This document shows, piece after piece, positions 31,001-36,872 of a stretch of DNA of 64,000 nucleotides. The position numbers and the translations under genes are program-made. The stretch is from JAEUIX01 sp046156035 (GTDB taxonomy: Bacteria > Planctomycetota > Phycisphaerae > Phycisphaerales > UBA1924), in NCBI GenBank assembly GCA_046156035.1, contig JBJXEW010000028.1, positions 113,611-177,610 on the forward strand, written 5' to 3'. The notes below the pieces were generated by a model. That model was given only the letters and a program-made list of their open reading frames with translations. It did not search any database and was not told the origin of the DNA. Numbering within the stretch: position 1 is the stretch's first letter; each line of letters begins with the position of its first letter.

Positions 31001-34000
31001 CCAACACCGGCACGCTCACGGTGGCCTCGCCCGCGGTCAACATCACGGGCACGGGCACGTTCAATCAGAGCGGTGCGGGCGGTGTCACGCTCGCCAACAG
31101 CACGATCAGCACCAACAACCAGGCCGTCAACTTCAACGGCCCGATTACCCTGACGACGGGCGCCACGACGGTCACCTCGGGCGCGGGCAGCATCACGTTC
31201 GCCGGCACGGTGAGCGGGGCCCAGAGCCTGACGGCCAACAGCGACGGCGTGACGCGGTTCAACGCGGCGGTGAACATCGCCAGCCTGACAACGGACCTGA
31301 ACGCGGGCGCGAACGGTGCCCCCGCGGAGCGGACGGAACTCAACGGTGACGTGACCGTCACGGGCGGTGCGACGTTCAACGACGCGGTGACGCTCACCAA
31401 CAGCGTGACGATTGACGCCGGGTCCAGCGACATCCTCTTCGGTGGGGCCGTGACCGGTGCCTTCGCGCTCACGGCCAACAGCGATACGCTCACGCGCTTT
31501 GCCAGCATGGTGAATATCGCCAGCCTGACGACGGACCTGAACGCGGGCGCGAACAACGCCCCGACGGAGCGGACGGAACTCAACGGCGACGTGACGGTGA
31601 CGGCGGGGGCCACATTCAACGACGCGGCCGCGCTCACGAGCAACCTGACGATCAACGGCGGGGCGAGCGCTATCACCTTCGGTAGCGCCGTCAGCGGTGC
31701 CTTCGGTCTCACCGCGACTACCAGCGGCACGACCACGTTCAACTCAACGGTCGGTGCCGGAACCGCCCTCGCCAGCCTCACCACCAACGGCGGCGGCACC
31801 ACCATCCTGCGAGATGCCGTCACCACGACCACCTTCCAGACCTATACCGACGCGGTGCGGCTGGGCTGGGCCACGGGCGCGGCGGGCAGCCGCACGTTCT
31901 CCGGTTCCGCGCTCACCTTTTCTTCCACGGTGGACAATGAAACGGCCGGGGGCGGCATCGGCCGCGCGTTGGCGGTGAGCAGCGCTGGTGCCACCATGTT
32001 CGTGGGTGATGTCGGCGGCAGTGTGGCCACGGGCCCGCTCTTCAGCCTCACCTCCGATGCGGGCGGCACGCTGAGCATCGGGAATGTCAGCACGCAGGGG
32101 GCGGGCTTCCAGTTGTACGCCGATGACACGGTGACGTTCAACAGCACGTACCTCACCAACGGCGGCGACTTCAGCGTAAACGACACGGGCGCTGGCGTGG
32201 CCGATGCGGTGCTCGCCAGCAACACGATCATCAACACCTCGGGCGGCAACCTCCTCTTTGAGGGCACAGTGAACGGCACCACGGCCGATGCGCAGACGCT
32301 CTCGATCACGGCGGGGGCGGGCGATGTGACGTTCCAGGGGGCCGTGGGCGACACGGTGCCGCTGGGCGACACCACGGTGGTCTCCGCCGACGATGTCTCC
32401 TTCATGGGGGCCTTCAGCGGCACGGGCTACACGCAGCAGGCCGGCACGGGGCTCACCACGTTCACGGGCTTGGCGACCACAACGGGCGGAACGGGCATCA
32501 ACTTCACCGGCACCAACCTCACCATCAATGGCGGCGTGCAGGTCGGAGGCACCGGCGGCATCGCGGTCGACAACGCCGGCCTGTTCACCGTTGGGGCGAC
32601 GGCGCTGAACCTCACGGGCACGGGTGCGTTCATCCAGACCAGCGCGGCGGGCACCGGCACGGTGCTGCTGAACGGCAGCACCATCAACACCAACGACCGG
32701 AACATTGGCTTCGCGTCGAACACCACGCTGGCGACCGGCGCGGTCCTGCTGAACACCACCAACGGCTCCATCGGCAACATCACCTTCACCGGCACGGTGG
32801 ATGGCGGCCAAGCCCTCACGGCCACCAGCGGCGGAACCACCACCTTCAACTCCACCGTGGGAGCGGGCACGCCGCTCGCCAGCCTCACCACCGACGGCGG
32901 CGGCACCACCGTTCTCCGTGATGCCGTGACAACCACCGGTGCCCAAACGTACAACGATGCCGCACTCCTCGGATGGGCCGCGGCTGCGGACCGCACGCTC
33001 ACCGGCTCTGCCGTTTCCTTCGTATCGACCGTGGACAACGAGAACGCCGGCGGACGGGCGCTCACGGTGAACACCACCGGCGGCGGGGCCACCACGTTCG
33101 GCGGCATCGTCGGTGCGGTCAACGGCCCGCTCGCCAGCCTCACGACCAACGCCAACGGCACCACGGTCCTCAACACCACCGCCCTCTCGGTTGCTGGTGC
33201 GTTCGACTTCGGCGATGCCCTCACCATCGGCGGCTCGAACCTCGCGGCGGCCCAAACCCTCACGCTCAACTACAACACGGGCACGTTCCGTTCGACGGTG
33301 GAGTCCGCCGCGGGCGGTGCCCGGAACCTCACGCTGGTCTCCTCCGGCACGGGCCTGACGAGTTTCATGGGTCTGCTCGGCACCGGCGCCAATCCGCTCG
33401 GTGCCGTGATGAGCAACGCCGACGGCTCCTTCTCCGCGGTGGCAGGCGGTAACACGGGCACGCTCACCATCAACGATGCCGTGGCTATCACCCTCGCGGG
33501 CACCTTCAACACTGCCGGCTTCCTGGGCTCGGGCCCCGCAACCCTGACCGGTGTCACCGCCATCAACGCAGGCGCCGGGCCGCTCACGTTCACAGGCACT
33601 GTTGACGGCCCCTTTGCCCTCGCCGCGAACTCAACGGGGGCAACCACCTTCGGCGCCGCCATCGGTGCCACGGGCCCGCTGGCCAGCCTCACCACCGATG
33701 CCGGCGGCACCACCACGCTGTCGGGCAACGCCACGACCACGCTCACGCAGACCTACAACGACGCCGTCCTGCTCGCGGGGGCGGTTGGCGGCACGCGGAC
33801 GCTCACGGGCACATCGCTCGCCTTCAACGCCACGGTTCAGTCTGCACCGGGCGGTGGGCGGTCGCTGGTCGCAACGCTGACGGATGTTGCGGGTGTCGCT
33901 ACGTTCGCCGGTGAGGTGGGCGGAACCGACGCCGCGGGCGGGCCGCTGGCAAGCCTGCGTGTGAACGGCGGCGCCACGACCAACATCGGGGCCAATATCA

Positions 34001-35652
34001 CCATCGAGAACGCGGCGGCGGCAAACTCGATTGAGACGATCCGCTTCGGCAACAACGTGGTGCTTACCGGCGATTCGCTGGTCAACGCCGACCAAGGGCG
34101 AGCCTTCTTCGCCGGCAACATCAACTCCGACGGCACGGCCCGCGCCTTCCGCATCGTCTCAACGGCCTCGTCCGCCGCGCCAACGATGGTGGACCTGTCC
34201 AACCTCGACCAACTCCGCAACTTCATCGTGCCGCTCACGTTCACGGGCAACATTGGCAACACCTCGCCGCTCTCGTTCCTGGGTCTGAACGTGGGCACGG
34301 TCGGCGCCGCGAACATCGACGGCACGGCGGGCATCCCCGCCATCTCCACCATTCTCTTCACCGATCCCGCATCGTTCAACGGCGGCGGCGTGTTCGATCC
34401 GCAGGCCCCGGCGCACGCCCTCACGCACACGGTGAACATCGCCAGCGGCGGCACGTTCGCAACCGGCCAGAACGAGAAGGTGCTCGCCACCGGCAACCTC
34501 ACCATCAGCACGGGCACAGCGGCCGCCTTCACCGGCACGGCGTTTGTCGGCGACGTGATCACCACCGGGTCCTTCACGCTCAACTCCGCGAACATCCGCG
34601 TGCGCACCCGCCCGCCCGGCAACGTGCTGGGTATCACACCGGCGGGCCAGAACACGCAGGGTCAGGACGAGGGCGTGAACTTCGTCTCCGGCTCCGGTAT
34701 CAATTTCTCGTCCAGCCCCGTGCGAGTCACCGGCGGCTTCACGGCACCCGGCGTGTTCGCGCCGATGGTCACCACCGGCACCACCGACTTTGCCGCGCCA
34801 GACACAAACACCATCCTCATCACCGGCGAGGTGCCCGGCACCGTGCGCCGTCGCGCCTACTTCGGCGGCGGCGGGGATCAGGCCCAGTTCATCGCCGAGT
34901 TCACAGACACGACTACCGGGCCACCGCTGCCCACCGGCCGCTTCCTCCCGCTCACGCGGCGTGCCCAAGGGCCGACGGACCAGAACGTGTCCGAAACCAT
35001 CACGCCGTTCACCATCGTGGATGTGCCCCAGATACAGCCGGACACCTCCATCGGCCAGGCCCTGCGGGCCGAACTCGAGCGGATCGCCGTCAACGTGCGC
35101 GGCACGGTGCCCGCCGAACTGGTGGAGTTCCTCGTGGGCCGCTCGATCTTCAACGACAAGCCCGACACCGCGCAGGTCAGTTCGACGGATCGGCAGGTCT
35201 CCGAGGGGCGTCTGTCGCCCGAGGCCGTTCAACGCGTGGTCGATTCGTACAAGGCGCTGGAGGCACGGGGGGATGACGCACGAGCCCTGCTCGACGAGGT
35301 CGCCGCGTTCGACACCGAGGCCGACTTCGACGCCGCCACCATCGCCGAGTTCCTGCTCGACCAGCCGGCCGACAACGACGCCCGCCTGCTGATGGATCAA
35401 CTCGTGGAACTGCTCAACGACGTGGAGCAACTGGGCCTGGGCCCCATCGAGGAGGCGGCCTGCAAGGAGCGTATCGTCGCCGGCATCCGGCCCGCCAACT
35501 GGAACGGGAATGAACTCGTGCAGGTGATCGAGGCCTACGACAACGCCAAGGCGGTTCGCTTTGCCCCCGCACCGGCCGCGCAGCCCGCGCCGGGCAACGG
35601 AGCGGGGCCGACCGAAACTCCGCTGCGAGCCGAGCCGGTCGCCGCCCGGTGA
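19078..35652 (+). CDS. Giant TpsA exoprotein, filamentous-haemagglutinin type
   Basis: A 5524-residue exported protein. MRFSYGRRGTLGTL plus ASGMAASSAALAMCAPAWA forms the signal peptide. A TPS secretion domain follows (about 34-250): NNTIINYQSFDIARHESVRF, NNITGSNFTQIAGTL, SNGIVYIMNPAGVYFREGA and VNVGGIYAG are the haemagglutination-activity signatures recognised by TpsB. Residues of about 400-4900 are Thr/Gly/Asn/Ala-rich beta-helix repeats built on phrases such as TTLRDAVTTSGSQTYNDAVLLGW, present about eleven times; large blocks are near-identical at DNA level. Cysteine is very rare. The last 300 residues differ: an acidic, helical domain (SPEAVQRVVDSYKALEARGD region) with no anchor I recognise. 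It is probably a surface fibre, adhesin or cell-wall component. The reading frame is intact throughout, which argues for selection. Confidence 0.93.
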   Translation: MRFSYGRRGTLGTLASGMAASSAALAMCAPAWAGPEGETVVSGSASFVRDGANTAITAANNTIINYQSFDIARHESVRFVQPDAASRVFNNITGSNFTQIAGTLTSNGIVYIMNPAGVYFREGAVVNVGGIYAGAAHLSDADFLQGHNNFTDMSGAVVNEGTINAQTVALIGREVANRGVINSPGGTVVMASGDSVYMGERGGRIFVQVATTGAPAVAGTGVEQSGTINARGGRVAIAAGDLYSMAIRHTGATRARDIAIEGSGRGNVQISGAIDATGSGGADQARGGQVRITGERVGVMGASIDASGAAGGGGGGSIAIGGEYQGGGTLGHATSTVVMSDSVIRSDGTGAAADGGEVVIWSDVFTGFYGRAYATGTGRGGSIETSSAGALDIRGADVSAAGGTGAGQWLLDPRNITIVASGGIDPATLNPFESANAGEASINVTAIETALEGGTDVEIRTFALDGATEAGNITWNAALAVDIAAATTRVLTLKAANNIIISAGASIDATAGGAANGKLDINLFANDGSGSGPTQDVTTTIGTVTVNAALRSNGGIITLGKTAGNRSSGVTVNTGGVLDSRIGTAAAGGGAINLQAAGPTGIAVNEVINTGGGALSIIGTGTANVVLAQNAVITAGAMTINTVTSNSRLVRINGNITADSLSVVTNRIELNQAVVGGFTITTNAGSQLYSYAATSPAGNGLRLSGNASLVANGATSDITFTSNGTSATVNGAFGLTVNAGRDVIFSTSVGNTSEASRPSFLDITAAGTIVFNQGLVQTSSATRDDGRQVYTGTVRLAADTEFKSTAGASFGTITFNSALTGTASGVQSLTTTGNAVFNGDLGTAGIRLESIFASQATTFGGANAFTTGDQTYAGAFTLANDGATITGTNVLFNGALNADDATNEDRALSVVASGNTTFNQAVGTTQALFSLTTDAPGQSSFKSVTTEAGGFQNYGDQTATLNGTYTTNGGNFTIGITTILAGTTVVNAGAGNATFTQGITGAFALTANSGAATLFGSTVNIASLTTSGGGGAGDTTTLRDTVTTSGSQVYNDAVLLGWAVGAAGSRTLSGSALTFSSTVDNENAGGGIGRALVVNSSGAVMIVGDVGGNVATGPLFSLTSDAGGTLSIGNATTQAAGFQLYADDTVTFNSTYITNGGDFSVNDAGAGVADAVLASNTVINTGGGDVLFEGTVNGTALNAQTLSITAGAGDVSFQGAVGNSVPLGDTTIVSADDVSFMGAFSGTGYVQQAGTGLTTFTGLATTTGATGINFTGANLTLNGGAAVSGTGGIASDNAGLLTIGATALNITGTGAFSQTSTAGTGTVALNASTINTNDRNIGFASGTTLATGAVVLNTTGGTTGNITFTAAVAGAQALTATSGGTTTFNSTVGAGTALASLTTDGGGTTILRDAVTTSGAQTYNDAVLLGWAAAADRTLAGSAVSFNAAVDNENAGGRGLTVNTTGGGTTTFAGVVGGGANGALLSLTTNADGTSTLLSVSTTGAQSYADSTVTLNGTYTTTGGAFRVSDAGAGTANAVLAGGTTVNAGAGAITFEGTVTGGQGLTANSSAATLFGSTVNIASLTTSGGGGAGDTTTLRDAVTTSGSQTYNDAVLLGWTAGGANVRTFSGSAVSFNAAVDNENAGGRALTVNAAGATTFAAAVGGGANGALDSLTTDNGGGGTAESTVIGANITTTNALTINDAAVLTGVGVRAISAGSATFASTVRSSTSGQSGLSLTTTTGAAQLQGVVGGGSQALLSLTVNADTTASSIGATTTGAQDYTGTTGVSLSGAYATSNAAFGVNSNATLTGNTTVNTTAGTGGNITFTGTLIGGQTLTATSGGTTTFNSTVGAGVGNALTSLTTDGGGTTILRDDVTTTGSQTYNDAVLLGWAALATRTLSGGAVELAATVNNEDNTGGRGLLVNSAGTTTFGGVVGGDATNGALLSLTTDNGGGGAESTIIAADINTSGDATFNDAVQIGGTVGTARVVTAGNATFAGTVGSAAGGARGLTVNTTEADADQGLTLFSGAVSGLNTLTTNANGTTRLDDAVTTTGAQQYNDALRLGWAVGATRTLSGGSVQFASTVDNVDNTGGRGLAVNSAGATTFAGAVGGGANGALLSLSTDGGGTSSLQSVTTEAAGSQAYADDTVTLSGTYTTNGGGFSVNNAGAGTANAVLGGNTIISTGNGTVLFEGTVNADDAAANDRTLSIVSTGTTTFMSAVGGQTDGELFSLTTDAGGSTSLSDVRTEAGGFQAYSDGTVTLSGTYTTNGGSFSVSDAGAGTANAVLGGTTLVNAGAGAITFEGTVTGGQSLTANSSAATTFGSTVSIGSLTTNNGGGGAGESTILRDAVTTTGSQTYNDAVLLGWAAAADRTLSGSSVSLNGAVDNETAGGRGLTVNTSGAGATTFGGVVGGGANGALLSLTTNADGTTVLNTTAVSTTGALDFGDAVTVGGSNLASGGTLTLNYAGATFRASVASAAGGGGGARNLTVNSSGGGLTDFQGALGTGGSALGAVLSNADGTFSATAGGNTAGLTISDAGATTLGGTFTTTGFSAAGPVTLASATTINAGAGNITFTGTVGGVQSLAANSDGVTRFGSTVNIASLTTDLNAGANNAPTERTELNGDVTVTGGATFNDAVVLTSNAAINAGSSGITFGGAVSGAFALTANSDTLTRFASTVSIASLTTDLNAGANNAPTERTELNGDVTVTAGATFNDAAVLTGNVAINAGASAITFANAVSGAFALTANSSAATLFGSTVNIASLTTSGGGGAGDTTTLRDTVTTSGSQTYNDAVLLGWTAGGANVRTFSGSAGSFNSSVDNENAGGRALTVNSAGVTTFAGTVGGGANGALDSLTTDNGGGGAAESTVIGANITTTNALTINDAAVLTGVGVRAIAAGSATFASTVRSSTSGQSGLSLTTTAGAAQLQGIVGGNAQALLSLTVNASTTAGSIGVTTTGAQDYTGATGVNLSGAYATTNAAFGVNSNATLTGNTTIATSAGNITFTGSLNGTTANTQTLGITAGGGDATFQGAVGNTVALGNATVVSADDVSFQSTLGASGYLQQAGTGTTTFTGLATTTGATGINFTGANLMLNGGAAVSGAGGIAVANAGTLTIAAVAVNITGTGVFNQTGAGSVTLANSTISTNEQNISFTGPVTLTTGTATLSTGAGAAGNITFAGTVVSEDNASRGLTLGGRTGSVSFQAAVGGGATISALGDILIADATTVTASSTIRAANLTQSLSTGAGTSTFSGLITTTGATGISLTGAGFTLNGGTAVSGAGGIAVNNAGALSIGSTAINLTGTGGLSQTSTAGTGTVVLNGSTINTNDRSIAFASNTTLATGAVLLNTTAGTNGNITFTGAVVGGQVLTATSGGTSTFNSTVGAGVGNALASLSTDGGGTTVLGGNVTTTGNQTYGDRVILANTPAGADYVLTANAGSLIAFNANNAGALDNNSSVDGTAANLQGLTINGAAASFAGLVGANTALEFLTLNAGLFIPADTILSLGATPLTLGAVTGPGGGASLTITTSGLTTLGGAFTNITNFTSNGGGETCIAVDLSISGSFLFSEDVCVAGAVGSTRSLTSTGNDQSITFGGRVYSDMGGARGLSLTTASGANSLKVFTGEVGGERTAGDARPLTTLTTNAIGTTRIGGNVTTTGVQNFGDAVEVTGAGTRTFTGTDLTFAGTLRSNADGTTGATLSGTGTTTLGGAVGDNAQRLESLASNGGGTTILRDAVTTTGSQTYADAVLLGWAAAADRTLSGSSVSLNAAVNNENAGGRGLTVDTTGGGITTFGGIVGGGANGALLSLTTNADGTSTLLSVSTTGAQSYADSTVTLNGAYTTAGGAFSVNDAGGGTANTVLAGNTTIITGGGPVMFEGTVNGTNLNGETLGITAGSGDVTFQGAAGDTVALGAVTVVSADDVSFQSTFVASDYVQQAGTGTTTFTGLATTTGAIGINFTGANLTINGGTAVSGTGGIGVANTGTLTVASPAVNITGTGTFNQSGAGGVTLANSTISTNNQAVNFNGPITLTTGATTVTSGAGSITFAGTVSGAQSLTANSDGVTRFNAAVNIASLTTDLNAGANGAPAERTELNGDVTVTGGATFNDAVTLTNSVTIDAGSSDILFGGAVTGAFALTANSDTLTRFASMVNIASLTTDLNAGANNAPTERTELNGDVTVTAGATFNDAAALTSNLTINGGASAITFGSAVSGAFGLTATTSGTTTFNSTVGAGTALASLTTNGGGTTILRDAVTTTTFQTYTDAVRLGWATGAAGSRTFSGSALTFSSTVDNETAGGGIGRALAVSSAGATMFVGDVGGSVATGPLFSLTSDAGGTLSIGNVSTQGAGFQLYADDTVTFNSTYLTNGGDFSVNDTGAGVADAVLASNTIINTSGGNLLFEGTVNGTTADAQTLSITAGAGDVTFQGAVGDTVPLGDTTVVSADDVSFMGAFSGTGYTQQAGTGLTTFTGLATTTGGTGINFTGTNLTINGGVQVGGTGGIAVDNAGLFTVGATALNLTGTGAFIQTSAAGTGTVLLNGSTINTNDRNIGFASNTTLATGAVLLNTTNGSIGNITFTGTVDGGQALTATSGGTTTFNSTVGAGTPLASLTTDGGGTTVLRDAVTTTGAQTYNDAALLGWAAAADRTLTGSAVSFVSTVDNENAGGRALTVNTTGGGATTFGGIVGAVNGPLASLTTNANGTTVLNTTALSVAGAFDFGDALTIGGSNLAAAQTLTLNYNTGTFRSTVESAAGGARNLTLVSSGTGLTSFMGLLGTGANPLGAVMSNADGSFSAVAGGNTGTLTINDAVAITLAGTFNTAGFLGSGPATLTGVTAINAGAGPLTFTGTVDGPFALAANSTGATTFGAAIGATGPLASLTTDAGGTTTLSGNATTTLTQTYNDAVLLAGAVGGTRTLTGTSLAFNATVQSAPGGGRSLVATLTDVAGVATFAGEVGGTDAAGGPLASLRVNGGATTNIGANITIENAAAANSIETIRFGNNVVLTGDSLVNADQGRAFFAGNINSDGTARAFRIVSTASSAAPTMVDLSNLDQLRNFIVPLTFTGNIGNTSPLSFLGLNVGTVGAANIDGTAGIPAISTILFTDPASFNGGGVFDPQAPAHALTHTVNIASGGTFATGQNEKVLATGNLTISTGTAAAFTGTAFVGDVITTGSFTLNSANIRVRTRPPGNVLGITPAGQNTQGQDEGVNFVSGSGINFSSSPVRVTGGFTAPGVFAPMVTTGTTDFAAPDTNTILITGEVPGTVRRRAYFGGGGDQAQFIAEFTDTTTGPPLPTGRFLPLTRRAQGPTDQNVSETITPFTIVDVPQIQPDTSIGQALRAELERIAVNVRGTVPAELVEFLVGRSIFNDKPDTAQVSSTDRQVSEGRLSPEAVQRVVDSYKALEARGDDARALLDEVAAFDTEADFDAATIAEFLLDQPADNDARLLMDQLVELLNDVEQLGLGPIEEAACKERIVAGIRPANWNGNELVQVIEAYDNAKAVRFAPAPAAQPAPGNGAGPTETPLRAEPVAAR
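22090..22250 (+). repeat. tpsA near-identical block, copy 1 of 3
   Basis: About 160 bases encoding LTANS..ATLFGSTVNIASLT through GSQVYNDAVLLGW. Copies at 23758-23922 and 27300-27462 differ from it at only a handful of positions, including synonymous ones, implying recent duplication or gene conversion. Confidence 0.85.
22240..23500 (+). repeat. tpsA 1.25-kb duplication, older copy A
   Basis: Aligns colinearly with 31850-33120 at an offset of about 9610 bases, sharing TLSIGN, QLYADDTVTFNSTY and DVSFMGAFSGTGY. Silent differences are more frequent than in the 750-base pair, so this duplication is older. Confidence 0.8.
23758..24510 (+). repeat. tpsA 750-base duplication, copy A
   Basis: This block recurs at 27300-28050 with very few differences, including the segment for TTNALTINDAAVLTGVGVRAI and FGVNSNATLTGNTT. 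Conservation at silent sites shows the duplication is recent relative to the rest of the gene. Confidence 0.85.
26868..27296 (+). repeat. tpsA tandem ~236-base repeat
   Basis: Two tandem units start near 26868 and 27104, each encoding SIASLTTDLNAGANNAPTER or a close variant and then a TFNDA phrase. The same pair recurs at 31266-31670, so the tandem pair was duplicated as a unit. Confidence 0.8.
27300..28050 (+). repeat. tpsA 750-base duplication, copy B
   Basis: Partner of 23758-24510, offset by about 3540 bases. Its first 160 bases also match 22090-22250. Confidence 0.85.
31850..33120 (+). repeat. tpsA 1.25-kb duplication, older copy B
   Basis: Partner of 22240-23500. It is followed by a second colinear match: 32945-33600 resembles 26150-26815, which includes the FDFGDA..GGSNLA phrase. 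Confidence 0.8.
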
Positions 35653-35670
35653 GCGGCCTTGCCTGTGCGG

Positions 35671-36207
35671 TTAGTTCTTGCGTGGTTGGGTGAGCCGCAG
35701 GGCGCGGCCGCCCGGGCCGTCGATCACAACCGCCATCTGATCGCGGTCGATCTCGCGCACCGTCCATCCCTTGGCCACGGTGTCGCCCGCCCTGTACACA
35801 CGCCCGTTGATGATGGCCGCTGCGCTGGCCGCGCCGGAGTAGATCGTGGACAAGGCCAGTGTTGGCGCATCGATTGGCCGTTCGTCCTGCGGATCGTCGG
35901 TCGAGACCAGGGTCTGTGCGTCTGCCGAATCCGTCGGTTCTGATGGGATGAACGCCATGGGCGAGCGCGCCACCACGGGAACCGGACGCGCCGCCACGTA
36001 CGCCGCAGCCGCCATCTGGCCCGGTGTCAGGGCTGCCGGCGTGCCGGGCGCCGCGAGCGCGGCAGCCTGTGGTTGTCCGGCCGTTGCCGCCGCGGATGAC
36101 TGGGGCTGCAAGCCCGTGCCGATGCGCACCAGCAGCACGCAGGCGATCGGCCCTACGAGCACGCCCGCCACCATGAGCCTGTCCTTGGTCCGTCTTGCCA
36201 GGTTCAT
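35671..36207 (-). CDS. GspB/PilP-like inner-membrane secretion component
   Basis: A 178-residue protein, last in the pilus-like operon. Residues 12-30 form a membrane helix (LMVAGVLVGPIACVLLV), followed by an Ala/Pro-rich linker. The C-terminal 55 residues, LSTIYSGAASAAAIINGRVY then GDTVAKGWTVREIDRDQMAVVIDG, resemble the small beta domain of GspB, PilP and MshK proteins, which connect the inner-membrane platform to the secretin. Assignment to one of these families is uncertain. Its ATG overlaps the PilO stop (ATGA), so translation is coupled. It converges on tpsA with 18 bases between stops. Confidence 0.68.
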   Translation of the reverse strand: MNLARRTKDRLMVAGVLVGPIACVLLVRIGTGLQPQSSAAATAGQPQAAALAAPGTPAALTPGQMAAAAYVAARPVPVVARSPMAFIPSEPTDSADAQTLVSTDDPQDERPIDAPTLALSTIYSGAASAAAIINGRVYRAGDTVAKGWTVREIDRDQMAVVIDGPGGRALRLTQPRKN

Positions 36208-36872
36208 GGCCGACTCTCCTTCTCCGCGCTGGCAAGCCCGGCGGCAGCGCGCACCGGGCTCGTGTCGAAGGACACGTGCTCGGACTGCACCGCGGCGATT
36301 ACCGCCCGACTGCCGGCCTCGTTCATCGGCGAGAGCCTGAGCGTGTGCACCCTGCCGAACCCCGCCTGCCGCTGCAACTCATCCACAAACAGCACCAGCG
36401 ACCCGAAGTCGCTCACGACCGACAACGAGCACCCCAGCACGGTTTCTGGCTTGGCCGGGGCGAGCGCGGGGCTTGGCACGCCCGCGGCGGCCGCAACAAC
36501 GGGCGATGGGGGGGCCGCGGGAGGCGCACGCACGGTCCCCGTCATCGTGGCCGGCTGCAGTTGCTCCACCCGCACTCGGTGCGTCTCCGCCAGCCTCATC
36601 ACCGCGGCAAACAGGTCCGACTGCGTCGCGGCCGGCGCCGATGTCGCGGCCACGTCGGCCGCCTCCGCCACGGCGGCGGCAAGAGCCGCTCGCGCCCCGT
36701 CGGGCGATTCGGCCTCACCGGAGGCCGGTCCGGCCTCCACCTGCGCCACCGCGGCCCGCACGGCGGCGGTCCGCCGCTCGATCGGTTCAACAAGGCCATA
36801 CAGCAGGCCCGCGCAGACGGCCAGGCCGATGCCGCCTTCGGCCAACAGTGATCGGACGGCGGCAGGATTCAC
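36204..36872 (-). CDS. PilO/GspM-like inner-membrane protein
   Basis: A 222-residue protein starting at GTG 36872, which overlaps the stop of the PilM-PilN gene (GTGA). It has one N-terminal helix (GIGLAVCAGLLYGLVEP), a helical Ala-rich region and a C-terminal ferredoxin-like domain with SLSVVSDFGSLVLFVDELQ and FGRVHTLRLSPMN, the pattern of PilO. In type IV pilus and type II systems PilO pairs with PilN to form the alignment complex. The open frame extends to 37118, but the upstream part is a shadow of the preceding gene. Confidence 0.8.
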   Translation of the reverse strand: MNPAAVRSLLAEGGIGLAVCAGLLYGLVEPIERRTAAVRAAVAQVEAGPASGEAESPDGARAALAAAVAEAADVAATSAPAATQSDLFAAVMRLAETHRVRVEQLQPATMTGTVRAPPAAPPSPVVAAAAGVPSPALAPAKPETVLGCSLSVVSDFGSLVLFVDELQRQAGFGRVHTLRLSPMNEAGSRAVIAAVQSEHVSFDTSPVRAAAGLASAEKESRP

